Of a stretch of DNA of 35,429 nucleotides, positions 21,360 through 31,562 are shown in pieces. This DNA is from Mnemiopsis leidyi (Eukaryota > Ctenophora > Tentaculata > Lobata > Bolinopsidae): assembly GCA_000226015.1 (NCBI GenBank), contig JH152664.1, forward strand, positions 195,540 through 230,968, in the 5' to 3' direction. Under the pieces are notes generated by a model, which was not told where the DNA came from, ran no database searches, and saw only the letters and a program-made list of their open reading frames with translations. The first letter of the stretch is position 1. Every line of letters starts with the position of its first letter. Made by a program: the position numbers and the translations under genes.

Positions 21360-24300
21360 AAGAGCAACAAGAAAAAGGGAAAGACTATTCAATTTGGATT
21401 GTCTTCAGATGATGTCTTAAAGCCTGATATAAAACGGAAAAGACAAAATGAAAGTTCTTCAGACGAACTTCAGTATGTATTATATTATTTTATTATTACC
21501 TAAGTTGAACCAGTACTCAGTCTCTTTCTTAGCTAGCTAGTGTGCCTCAATTCCATTTGGTGTGTGTCTGTATTGGTTTCTTTCTTGTTGTATCATTAAT
21601 GTTAGCTTGGGGACTGGCTGCAGTAATGCACCAGAGGGTTATTACATCATGGATGCTAACTAAGCTTACCTGATCCTCTCCAACATGATTTTTTCCTTAA
21701 GTTCATTCAACTCAATCACATTATCACTTGGGTTGAAGGTAGACTTTTTAGTGCATGTGAGCAATAGGCAATGACAATTGGATATTGATAGTTGGTCCGC
21801 TTTCCCGGCTAAACCTTTTTATAACCTTTATCAATTTAGTTTTGGTTATGTAGGAGCAAAACAATAGGTCACATAGATAGCAGGCAAAACAAAATTGGTT
21901 CTTATACTTTTATAAACAGTTTGACAGAACATGGAATGTAAAATATTTCAAATCTTGTTTTATCCTACAGGTCGACAACACCTGATCCGGATGAAGAAAC
22001 CTTCATGTTACCGGTAAGTTAACTGTTTATTGGAATAATACACGTAAGTGCTCACTAACAATCTGGAATAGAAATATCACTAGAGAAATACAATTATACA
22101 AAGAAAAATAGATAGTCTTAATAAAACATTCAAGAAGCTTAAACGATAAACAATCATTAATAAAACGTCCTCACCACTGAGTAGATCAATCATCACTAAT
22201 TCTAAAAGAGTAAAAAGGTTAGTTAACTAAAACTGTCTTAACATCCTTAATATTGAACGTAACATTAACAAGTATTGTCTAATTTTTGGATGGAATTATA
22301 ACATAAGATGATTTAATATAACATTAGATGAACAATTAGGGGCTGCACTTGGATGATTGCAGCGATAACAAAAATTACAGCAGCTAACTCTGGCAATAAA
22401 TATTAAAAGCTTAACTTTACAAGAAACTGCCTGATTTTGTGCTCCTCTTAAAAATAAAGAAATTGAAGACATCTGCATCCTTAAGCAATTCAACAGATAA
22501 ATTTGGATAAAATTACTTAAATACGATTTCTGATCTGTGTTAAAGAGCAGCATAAAGTACATGGATTACGTTTCAGTACAAAATCACTTGAAACTGATGT
22601 AATAATCAAAAATCAGGATTTGTACATTGTGCAAAATATACAAAAACCAAAAAAGGCCGGGCCAGGAAATATCGAATATAAATTCAGGTCCTAATGCATG
22701 TGCACTTACTTGCTAGTTTTTACTGTGCTGTTTTTGGTAAGCTACATGTGTACATTTGACCAGGCATGATTTCCACTTATTTTTGGGCAGCACCATGGTG
22801 AGTGAGTGGTGAGTCAATAATAGTCCAACAAACTCTTTATTGAGGAGATAACTCTCCTTAATTGAACTAGCTACAGTGATAACATATAAATAATTTCTCA
22901 AGTTGGATCTTAGCTGATTAACTAATATGTGAAGATCGGTTCAGGAAATAGATAGATCAATAAATTCAGTGCCCCCCCCCAACTCTCACATATAAAAATA
23001 GTTCTCCACCAATGCACATGCTTGATTGGTCCTAAATGTTTGCTGCCGCATATAACATGTACAAGACAGCCCCTGCTACAACTACAGCCGGTCCTAAAAG
23101 CTTTACTGTCACATATTTAGCAACATTAGCTTTCCACTCTGCAGTGTTGTTAAGCCTTGGGAAAGGCCTGTCTGGAACTGGCACTTGAAGAAATTCACAA
23201 AGTGGTCTCCATCCCTGCTTTACGTTAAAGACCATGAGTCTTCCATCTGGCACTGTTTCTTTTATCATATCATTCCAATCGTTATACATCTGAATAAGAT
23301 CAGTCCTGTAATGTGTTGGGTTGACACCCAGGGTTTTCTCTATAATCTTGTGAGTTGTTGTTACTGCCTCTGGTTGGAAAAGAGCTCGAAGCAGGTAGTC
23401 CAGCCAGCGGCATAAACCGGAAGCGTTATTACCACTAAATATCGTTTCTTTGACAGACCTCTCCCACAACTCAGGCGTATCTCTAACAGTCAGGATCAAT
23501 TTTAGACTGGGGTTCATCTTCATGAGTTGTCTATAAAACATGTTCCCAGGTTGATCCACCGCAGCGCTGTACCCTGCAAAGTAAGCGCTAAGAGCTGCCT
23601 CGTCCTCCTCATTGTGTAGTAATGTAGTCAGTAGATTGTTTCTGTCAGTTGGGTCTGAAATGGTGTCCCTCATGTGGTGGCAGGGGGTAAATCCCAACTC
23701 TTCTAGAGCCGCTTTCATTGAGAGTGTCCCTGTCCTTCCTAAACCTACCCCTAAAACTTTTATATCTGACATTTGCATTGGTAACCCTGGTTTTAGTTTT
23801 GTTAGGTGGGTTGAGCAGTTTACTTGCGATTCATATTATCGGACATTTAGGCCCCTGAAATTGGTGAACAGGAAGATCAAGACTTAAATACTTGATATAA
23901 ACAATTGGGCAAATAACTAATGACTAATGCGGCTTTGACTACTATGATGATGTCAGACAAAGTCAAACGTCCGTGCACCAAATGTAAAAAGGCATATTAC
24001 CCAAATTATTAGCTAAGACGTTAAAGACTCTCAAACAGCAAACTGTAGATCAACTGAAATGCTTGATATTGTTCTGTACCGTGTTAATTGTCAACACCAC
24101 GAATTATATCTCCATGAGGCCAAAAATTGAGAACAAAGAATCCTGCTGTCCAGCCTGGTGCTGGTTTTAGTCACATGAAACATCGTGTGGTTTTTTGAAG
24201 GTGCTTTTGTTCCAGTTGAAACCCAGCTACTGGTTTAAACCCTGTTACCAGTTCAATACTGGCCCATTAATCAAGTTTAACAGTTACAGGTTTGGTGGTG

Positions 24301-25969
24301 CTTTCTCTGTCGACTGACGTTATTCATATGTACCTTTTTGTGGACTGTGCTACTATTCATTTATTGACCAATGATTTTTTTTGATGTGTTGGACACATTT
24401 TGGTCCGGTTTTTTTAATCGAAAAAATTAAATAGTATAACCAGCTGACTTCTGAAGAGGCTAGCTATGAGGAGTGGTTACCGTTGAACTGTACTGATCTA
24501 ATTATGACTCATTTTGATGCTGAACCCCTTAGTCGCTTATCGGCCAGCATAAGACAGCTTTCACCTGTTAAATATGACTTTGAATTTTAATCATTGTTAC
24601 TTATTGTATAGCTTTTAAGTTTTAAGTAAAGTAAACTTTTGAGTGAATTTAACTACATAAGACCACTTGTACTATGTGGCAACTGTTATGAGGTACGCAC
24701 AAAATTTGGTACTTTCAGGGACGCGCGAATACTTGATTAAGTACAAAATCGATTTTTGCGCGATCGTCCACGCGTTTGCAAGGCGCGCACGCACTCACCT
24801 TCCCGGCATGGTCATAAAATGTAAAACTACTGTAAATTTACGTTACACAACCCTGATACATCACAAGCTGCCTCTAAGTTTCCATTTTGTTATATCTGGC
24901 CCTGAAATGTATGATTCTTATTTTGCTTTCTTCCAGTTACCTCAGGTAGCTAAGGTTGTTCCATGAAAATAGTAACGTATGTGTTTCCACTTCCAGAGCG
25001 ACATAAAGTTTGTGAAATCTGACAAAGCGTTGGAAGTGGACGAGAGTACAATACCATCAGATTTAGACGACCCTAACAACAGTCAGCCTCTAAGTAATCT
25101 AATTGCTTGTCGAAGGTATGTGCTGGTTACTGGCCAGCGCTTTAAAAACATAACTGAGTTCTTCGTTTTATATCTTTCAATACTAAATCAGTTGTCAATA
25201 GATGTGACAAGGACTGACGGTGGAGAAAGTAAAATCAAGTTTTTAACTTTTCAGTGCTCAAGCTGCACCCGAAAGTGGATTGAAATGTGTTTGGTCTCAC
25301 AAAAGAAAAGTCCTGAAAAAGAACAGAAAATCTTGTCAGTGTTACTCAGAATTAGAGCAGAAAACTTTGTCACGCTTTAAATCATTGAAAGTGGTGAGAG
25401 GACCTTTGAAATTTAAATTTTAGGTGTTTTTTAATAAATTAGTTATTCAACTTAGCTATTACTTCTTGGAACTCAACTTTTGGGAGATCGAAATTTCTCT
25501 TTACATAAGCAAAAAACATTTCAGCTTAAATCCAAGAAAAAGTTTGTCGGGCATTTCGAGGATTTCGAGAAACAAGCATCAGATATTCAGTGTAAGGAAC
25601 AGTTAATATTGTCCTCGACTTAGGGATGTTTTTAATACTGAGAACCATTTCCACATTTCATTAGGAAAGGGGTGTCTGCGAAAAATTCGCAACTATTTCC
25701 AACTTGATATAAGATATTAACAAGATTAGTTGAAAATAGTGTTCAAGGACATTTAAAATTTAATGTTTACTTCACCAGGCGAATACCCCTACTGCAAACG
25801 TCTCGGACCCCTCCCGACCACACAGCGAACGATATCATGTAAATTGGTGAAGAAGAGTAAACGTCAAAAAGCTTGCAAAAGAACAAAAACCGTTCAGATT
25901 TCTGTGGGAAGCAAGAGGGCACGTACGGAAGGAGAGAAAAAAGGTTTGTCAAAATTTTTCCTGCTCTGA
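21360..25969 (+). CDS. Basic, lysine-rich nuclear-type protein with C-terminal PIP-box-like tail (5' end not found)
   Basis: Exons a-f: 21360-21472, 21971-22013, 24997-25115, 25255-25393, 25525-25591, 25779-25969. Splice sites are all AG/GT and phases agree (2, 0, 2, 0, 1). The first exon starts at a good acceptor, so an upstream start exon is missing. The protein opens with KSNKKKGKTIQFGL, then an acidic/Ser region, a basic segment (CVWSHKRKVLKKNRK), several Cys (SCQCY, QCEYPYC) and a very basic C-terminus. It ends EKKGLSKFFLL and stop. KKGLSKFF fits a degenerate PCNA-binding PIP box (x-x-x-L-x-x-F-F, Lys for Gln), as in some translesion polymerases. AATAAA lies at 25975-25980, just after the stop. 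I do not recognise the family. A PCNA-linked role is inference from the motif alone. Confidence 0.65.
23032..23778 (-). CDS. P-loop sulfotransferase-like protein, intronless, nested in an intron
   Basis: 248 residues. The N-terminus VLGVGLGRTGTLSMKAALEE is the phosphosulfate-binding P-loop of the sulfotransferase-like family often annotated Sulfotransferase_4. LILTVRDTPELWERS (about residues 94-108) fits the second, RDP..W..S-type site. GWRPLCEFL, VPVPDRPFP and RLNN are typical of the C-terminal part. A hydrophobic segment, GPAVVVAGAVLYMLYAA, near the end looks like a C-terminal membrane anchor. Substrate and activity are unknown for this subgroup. No introns interrupt it, and it lies antisense between exons b and c of the host gene, fitting a retrogene origin. 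A second in-frame Met (MSDIK) follows two codons after the first. Confidence 0.88.
   Translation of the reverse strand: MQMSDIKVLGVGLGRTGTLSMKAALEELGFTPCHHMRDTISDPTDRNNLLTTLLHNEEDEAALSAYFAGYSAAVDQPGNMFYRQLMKMNPSLKLILTVRDTPELWERSVKETIFSGNNASGLCRWLDYLLRALFQPEAVTTTHKIIEKTLGVNPTHYRTDLIQMYNDWNDMIKETVPDGRLMVFNVKQGWRPLCEFLQVPVPDRPFPRLNNTAEWKANVAKYVTVKLLGPAVVVAGAVLYMLYAAANI
24700..24830. other. GC-richer patch with palindromes inside an intron
   Basis: The stretch has gcgcg-rich words and short palindromes such as acttgattaagt and cgatttttgcgcgatcg in an otherwise AT-rich intron. It may be a transposon fragment; no ends recognised. Confidence 0.35.
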
Positions 25970-25974
25970 CATAC

Positions 25975-25980
25975 AATAAA
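25975..25980 (+). terminator. Poly(A) signal for the PIP-tailed transcript
   Basis: AATAAA six bases after the TGA at 25967-25969. If used, the 3' untranslated region is very short and exons g-m must be transcribed by read-through or from elsewhere. Confidence 0.5.
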
Positions 25981-26098
25981 CGTAATTATTTCGATTCATT
26001 TATTTGTTTTTATAAATTTAAGTTAAAAGCTGGAATTCGCTTGAAATAACAAAGATTATTTTTACAGATTTATCTCAAAATCAATTTTACAATTTCAG

Positions 26099-29000
26099 TT
26101 CGTTTATCTTCTTACTTTATAAACGAAGTTGTGAGGTTAATGTTAGCTAACCCAACCGTCTGGTGTCTGGATACTGTCAACAGACTTATCAAGACTAAGC
26201 AGCTAACTTCAAGGTATTTAAGTTTAAATGTTTTAACCTATTTTCTCAATTTAGGTTTTCTATTACAGTTTTCAGGAACTCAAATTTCAAATTCCCACGC
26301 TTGGCCCTAAAAGATCTAAGATGTTATAAAATACAATGATTGAATTAGACTTACAATTACGATTAATGCACACAACACACAGAAAACAGACAAAAACAGA
26401 AAACATTATTTTTCCTAAAACTGGGGATAAAAAACTTGAGACTGTATCAGTATGTTAGGATATCTAATACAGTTACTACAAGAGTCAAGACATAACTGCT
26501 TCGTCTTTATTCCTTTCAACGCTTTTCACTCACATTACGTTTACTTTAAAGCAATTCATAGCAGGTTTACAGGTTATTAATCATATACAAACTACAACTA
26601 CATAATCTAAAGGATGTTTTAGCTAGACATTTACGCATTTTATTGATCTGTCAAAATGTTGCAAAAAAATCTGCCCTAGTGACTTCCTGGTTTAGCCTGG
26701 CCGAAATCTGCAGAACAGAATGTTGTGGGACACGATGTTCTATGGCAGGACGACGGGAACCCTCAAAGTCAAGTCCTACAATATCTACGTCCCCACACTT
26801 TGCTTTAACGTACAAAAATTGTCCGATTTCCATCCTGATGAATTACTTTCGGAGAATACAGTAATTACATGGACCGTCCATATTGAAATTGGGCTTATTC
26901 AGCGCAAGTCAGCCTACAGTTCGATTTGCAGAGATCAATGCTTTAGATAAAGAAAATTTGCTCGCCGCTTTACTTACTTGAGGAAGTTTGAACCTTCATT
27001 GCTGACACAGCAATTGTAGTTTGGAGGAGGGTAGTCTGGAGGAGGATAGGATGCCTGCGGAGGATAGGATGCTTGCGGAGGATAAATTGCCTGCGGAGGG
27101 TTAGATGTTTGCGAAGGATATGTTGCGTGCGGAGAATTGAATGCTTCTGGAGGATAAAATGGTTGCGGAGGATGGATTGTTTGCGTAACGTAGGATGCTT
27201 GCGGAGGGCATGATGCTTGTGGAGGGTGAAAAGGTAAAGCAGATCTAGTTGGTTCCATGGTGTCGGAACTGGTTGGCTGGTTTGGAATAGCATTAGTAGC
27301 AGTGGTTTGTACTACCACCCTTGGACCGTTGGATGTATCATCAAGGCTTCTGGTAAGGAAATGATACGTTATCGCGAAAGCAAGTATCGCATTGAGCACC
27401 AACGAAACGATCAGATAAAATTCATGCATCGGTAAATTGTTCGCGTCTCCAGAGCAAATTATAGCCAATTCGCCGGTATATCCCGAGATCAACTGAAGCA
27501 GAAAAGTGCCGATAAAAGTGAAAAAAAATCCTGCTCCACGTAAATGAGTGGGTGTCTTGGTCCAGGAAAGGCCTGCAAGAATCCCTGATAGTGCCAGAAG
27601 TATTAACCAGCTTCCAATCCCACTATTTTTGCAGATATTATGGGGGCCCTCAGGGTCAGATGAAAAAATGATTTTCCAGACAATTGACTGAACAAAAACT
27701 CCTAGCAGAACGACTCGAGGATCTGGGAATGCAGTTGCTTGCGGGGTAAACTTCGACAGAAAATGTACAGCTATTGGAATGGATATGATAATCATTGGAC
27801 CGATTAGGTTATTGGAGTAGAGTTGACGGACATCCCTGTATTGCCAAAAGGAAATTTCTGTGCTATTTTCGTTAACCTTATGAGTGCTGCAGAAGATTGC
27901 CATAAGCCCGAGATTGTCTCCTCCAAGGTTAAGCACAAACGATGCGATAAATACAATTACTCCTTTAACGGCCTTTAACTCCGTATTTTTCGGTAAGTCG
28001 CGATGGCTACCCCTGCAGATATAAGGATTAGCAGGGACCAAGGGATTCCATTCAACTTACAGAAGGCCGAACCTATCCATCCATAATGGCCCATAGACAT
28101 AATATCTTTTGTGGCGTAGCGGATGATGGCCGTCAAAGAGATATGAGCCAAAAATCCAGCCAAAATCATGTCTGCTTTTGGAAGCTTAGCCATTCCTCCA
28201 ACAATTGTCATCCTAATTAGCATAAATCATTTAGTAGGTTTTTTGTTAACCGAGGCAAAAAGTTTTATTTGTGACAAAGGCGAAACATCGTTGCAAGATA
28301 ACAAGCAAAGATGCCCAGTTGCCAGGTAAACTCGTGGGAAAATAAAAAATTGCTTGATTACTACGTTTAGAACTTTGTTATTGGAGCAAGTAGCCTGCTC
28401 AACAATCAGCAGCTCAGAGCCAATAAGCAGGCAGCTCAGAGCCAATAAGCAGGCAGCTCAGTGCTCACCTGTGCGGCCCCATCTTGTCTCGAGTTGATTA
28501 GGCTTGAGCTAAGTGGCTACTCACGAACGTAGTTCGTAAAACAACAGTACAGTGGGAAGTACTTCTTCTCGTTAGTAGAGCATTCGGAAGTATAAAGCTG
28601 CGTCAGATCCGAACAGCAAAAGATAAACAGTATATTTGTAAATACACTATGACATGCGTAGTAGTGGAGCTATTTCAGGGCCGCATAGAAAGTACAGGAC
28701 ACTATTCTAAACGAACTAGCGAGATAAAAATCCGTTTCAATTTTTACAGCAGCTTCACGGTATTCTCCTCCAAATAGTAAATCTTGGCACTACCAATTGT
28801 CTTTACGATTGGGTCATAACATAGAAGCGAAGTAAGATAGAAACTGAGAAGATTTTAACCAAATACTCAAATAATATCAATTGTCCGATACAACTCAGGA
28901 ATGCATTATCGAGTGACATTTTTCGAACAGTGACATTTTTTCGAGTGACAATTTATCTCGCACAGCACATTATTTACCACTTTTAACCGTACGGTGTACT

Positions 29001-30552
29001 TCAATATTAGGAAGATAAATCACATGATTTGAATAATATCTGGACTTTTGATTTCAAACTCGATATCACTAACCAGGGTTTGCAATTATATCTCTAAATT
29101 TGAAGAGCTTTACCCCCTGACAAACATCGACAGCTTAAGAAAGAAATTACCTAAAATTTTAAAATTATATTTATAAAATATATCCAATGTTCGTAATTTT
29201 ATAGATTTAATCGATAGATAGAATTTTATATCTGCTAACCTTATCAGTTATCCCTAACTCCTCGTTCCGCAGTATGACACGTGATGTGGCACGTGTTTTC
29301 CTAGAAAAACACGATGTTCCCGGATTACAGTGTCTAGTTCGGAATACACGGACTTGCAGCGAAAAGGATGTAGCGGATGTCATTCATTACATTCTAGTGT
29401 TAGTTTTTGTTATTTTTTGATTTTGTCATTTAACATCGTTTTGATGAGAAGCAACTTCATATAATGTTATAGAAGGTTTCAGAAACACAATGTCAGCAAG
29501 TCATTCGTCAGAATTCTAGAAGATTCTCTGCTCTCTAATTTGTGAAGTAAGTAACACATTAACCTCACCAGAAACCCGGTTTTCTCTGACACAATCGACG
29601 GTAAAGATAAGCAGAGTCTGGATAAAATGTTGGCACTTTTACTATCCCTCCCTTTTGATAGCTCCACAATGAAGCGAACAATCAAACTCATTATCACTCC
29701 CCAAAAAGCTAAGGTAAAATATCTTGTGCTTGAGTAAAACTGCTTTATCACTTATCTTCTCCCCAAAAAGCTAAAGTAAAATATCTTTGACTACTTGAGT
29801 ACAACTCCTTTATAACTAATCTACTGTTTTATTTTTGGTATTTTTTGACCGAATTGAAAACTTACAAGTATTTTTGGGTAATCCCCATTGTCAGAACTTT
29901 AGGAATAATTCTTCCAGAATTACAAGGATCCATAAATGTTAAATTATTTCCTTGTGTTGCAGGTCTTGCTGACTTTCATACACGAACACCTAATCAACTC
30001 TAGACCGATACATTCAGCATTTCCTACTCTAGATCAGGTTTGTAAAATTAGAGTTATGTCTCTGTAGAGTCATGTCTCTGTAGAGTCATGTCTCTGTAGA
30101 CTCATGTCTCTGTAATCCGTATTGCAGACACAGTTCTAGTTGCTAACGGGCTACGAACCCAAATAGGGCTTGAAATTTACAAGGAGAATGATTTATATAA
30201 TCTGAAAAAACGACCAACTAACAAAGTCATTCAGGTGGTGCACTGGTGTGATATTTTGGTGGAGGTCTACTTCTCAACTCTTGTCAGTGAAACGGAACTC
30301 GTCAGGAAAATCAACAATTCTCTCAACCAACACGTACGTTTTCTTCACGTCTCCCCACATGGTATTTTCTGAAAATCTATGGCTGTAAATTCGACCGATC
30401 TCTTTAAAATTGTGTTTCTCCCATTGACGCAGTAAACTGCAGTTTTTTTGATTTAATAAATCATATATTTTCAGATACACTCTTGCCGTAGTATGTTTGC
30501 TCTCAACGAATTTCTGTTCCGAATCAAACACTCCAAGAAATTTAGTCACTGA
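26099..30552 (+). CDS. NOL11-like C-terminal domain (exons g-m), WD40 part absent
   Basis: Exons: 26099-26213, 29273-29396, 29483-29541, 29572-29713, 29963-30037, 30235-30333, 30475-30552 (stop TGA). All phases agree (2, 0, 2, 0, 0, 0). The translation follows the helical C-terminal half of NOL11, a U3 snoRNP/t-UTP factor for rRNA transcription and 18S pre-rRNA processing. WCLDTVNRLIKTKQLTSRS then VFLEKHDVPGLQCLV fits its Cys-Leu..LI.T..LS.S, L.KKDV..LQL region. FPTLDQVVHWCDILVEVYFS fits PTL.QI.DW..LLLDA.F, and the end fits the final helix. No WD40 half lies upstream in the window. Exon g needs a phase-1 partner: exon f offers one (GAGAAAAAAG|GTTTGT), giving a fusion. Otherwise the gene is truncated or misassembled, perhaps starting at the Met in MLANP. 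Homology judged from memory of the family. Confidence 0.68.
26974..28223 (-). pseudogene. Multi-pass membrane protein with Pro-rich tail, one apparent frameshift
   Basis: Two overlapping frames join into about 415 residues if one base is added in the A5 run (plus-strand T5, 27986-27990): TYRK joins NTELKAVKG. About eight hydrophobic segments follow one another, including ILAGFLAHISLTAIIRYA, IPWSLLILISAGVAIATY, GVIVFIASFVL, LIGPMIIISIPIAVHFL and FYLIVSLVLNAILAFAITY. The cytosol-type tail has about ten PPQASYPPQ-like repeats and ends NYNCC...NFLK. Hydrophobic continuity on both sides of the shift argues for a sequencing error or recent mutation rather than an old relic. I do not recognise the family; it is too divergent to call a GPCR. 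The last codons overlap a donor-like CAAGTAAGT, so another 3' exon is possible. Confidence 0.6.
27010..27255 (-). repeat. Coding repeat for PPQA(S/T)YP tail
   Basis: The plus strand repeats gga(g)gataggatgcttgcgg in units of about 24 bases, encoding the Pro/Gln/Ala/Tyr-rich tail of the membrane protein. Such PPQ-Y tails occur on several unrelated membrane proteins. Confidence 0.7.
28409..28461. repeat. 22-bp direct repeat (2.4 copies)
   Basis: gcagctcagagccaataagc plus ag is repeated exactly, followed by a partial third copy. Intronic. Confidence 0.85.
30051..30114. repeat. 16-bp minisatellite, about four copies
   Basis: Imperfect units of agagtcatgtctctgt between exons k and l of the NOL11-like series. 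Confidence 0.85.
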
Positions 30553-31562
30553 CAAAATATGTCGAGGGATTTAAAGAGATCGAATTGTAGGTTTAAGTTA
30601 ACAGTGAGCTTGAAAACGGACAGTCAATTCGACAGAGTTCTTTTTTAAATCATTTAGAAACTTCAGGTTTATTAAATCTTTGCTAAGTTATTACTTTGGA
30701 GAAAAAGTTAAGTTATTTTACCACGTGTCCTTAGATAGTATATTCGATGGCCATTATTGCTGGGAAAATCGGTTGAAATCATAAATTAAGCGAATCTGCT
30801 AATGGACGAACTACAGTTTTCCTTTTTTAACGAAGCTTTCTTTTTGACTATCAACTTCGAGATATTCTTTGTTTAAAGGATGTTATCAGTTTTATGGGGC
30901 TATTTTGATTTTTAGAAACAGCTGTAATTGAGCTTATTTTATATAGGGACATCGATTTGTGACTCTTTTTTATCATAATCGGTAATTTATTCATTTAAAC
31001 TGAAAGCACTGCTTATATTTAATTTGTTGCTTCCCATGTAGCTATTGCAAACCGTTGTCTTGACAATAAAAACTTCGATTTTAAACATCATAGATTAAAA
31101 CAGAAATAAATGATTTATGAATAGCAACAATTTTGAATTATCGTCATGAAATAAATGATAACGACAGAGTTTCTGCGACCCAATTAAATAAGAAAAGTTA
31201 ACTCAAGTTATGCTTTGTTTACTTGAAAAAGTAAGTTCCAAGGGCTTTTGAACGTTCTTGAGGGTTCTCTTTCGACCAATTAAAACAAATTTGACTATGA
31301 AAATAAATTTGTTTCTTCGTGAACGCTCATATTAATTCATTGATTAGCAATCTTAACGGAGACCATGCAATCATATTGATAGAAAACTTGCTGTCATTTG
31401 ATTAAGTGGCTCAGATTGTTAGTGTAATAAATTGTGAATTTAAGTTATGGGATGTGGACGCTACAATCACATCAAGTTATGTGACGAAGTTTAATTAGAA
31501 AATGTTGAAACCGCGTGACAAATCTATCATGATTAAAAACTCTGAAAATTTTATAGGCAAAT
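30553..31562. other. Convergent intergenic region
   Basis: Lies between the stop of the NOL11-like gene (plus) and the stop of the GalNAc-transferase gene (minus). AT-rich, no exon seen. ATTAAA at about 30671 and AATAAA at about 31065 could serve plus-strand 3' ends. The minus-strand ATTAAA near 31491 could serve the other gene. Confidence 0.5.

Larger units (their letters stand above)
26214..29272 (+). other. Long intron (g-h) hosting an antisense gene
   Basis: The donor AAG|GTATTT at 26214 and acceptor CGCAG at 29272 bound a 3.06-kb intron, far longer than the following introns (30-250 bases). It contains the minus-strand membrane-protein gene (26974-28223) and, at 26726-26763, a copy of the gtgggacacgatgttct..caggacgacggga phrase that also occurs near 285-365 and 3167-3212. 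Confidence 0.6.

Noticed and set aside
26974..28223. Calling the membrane protein a rhodopsin-like GPCR because of a W-x-G...C pattern before a membrane segment
   Set aside because: No DRY, CWxP or NPxxY motifs and about eight segments rather than seven.
30274..30555. Minus-strand 93-residue frame
   Set aside because: Overlaps two exons and an intron of the phase-consistent NOL11-like series on the plus strand; no family match.
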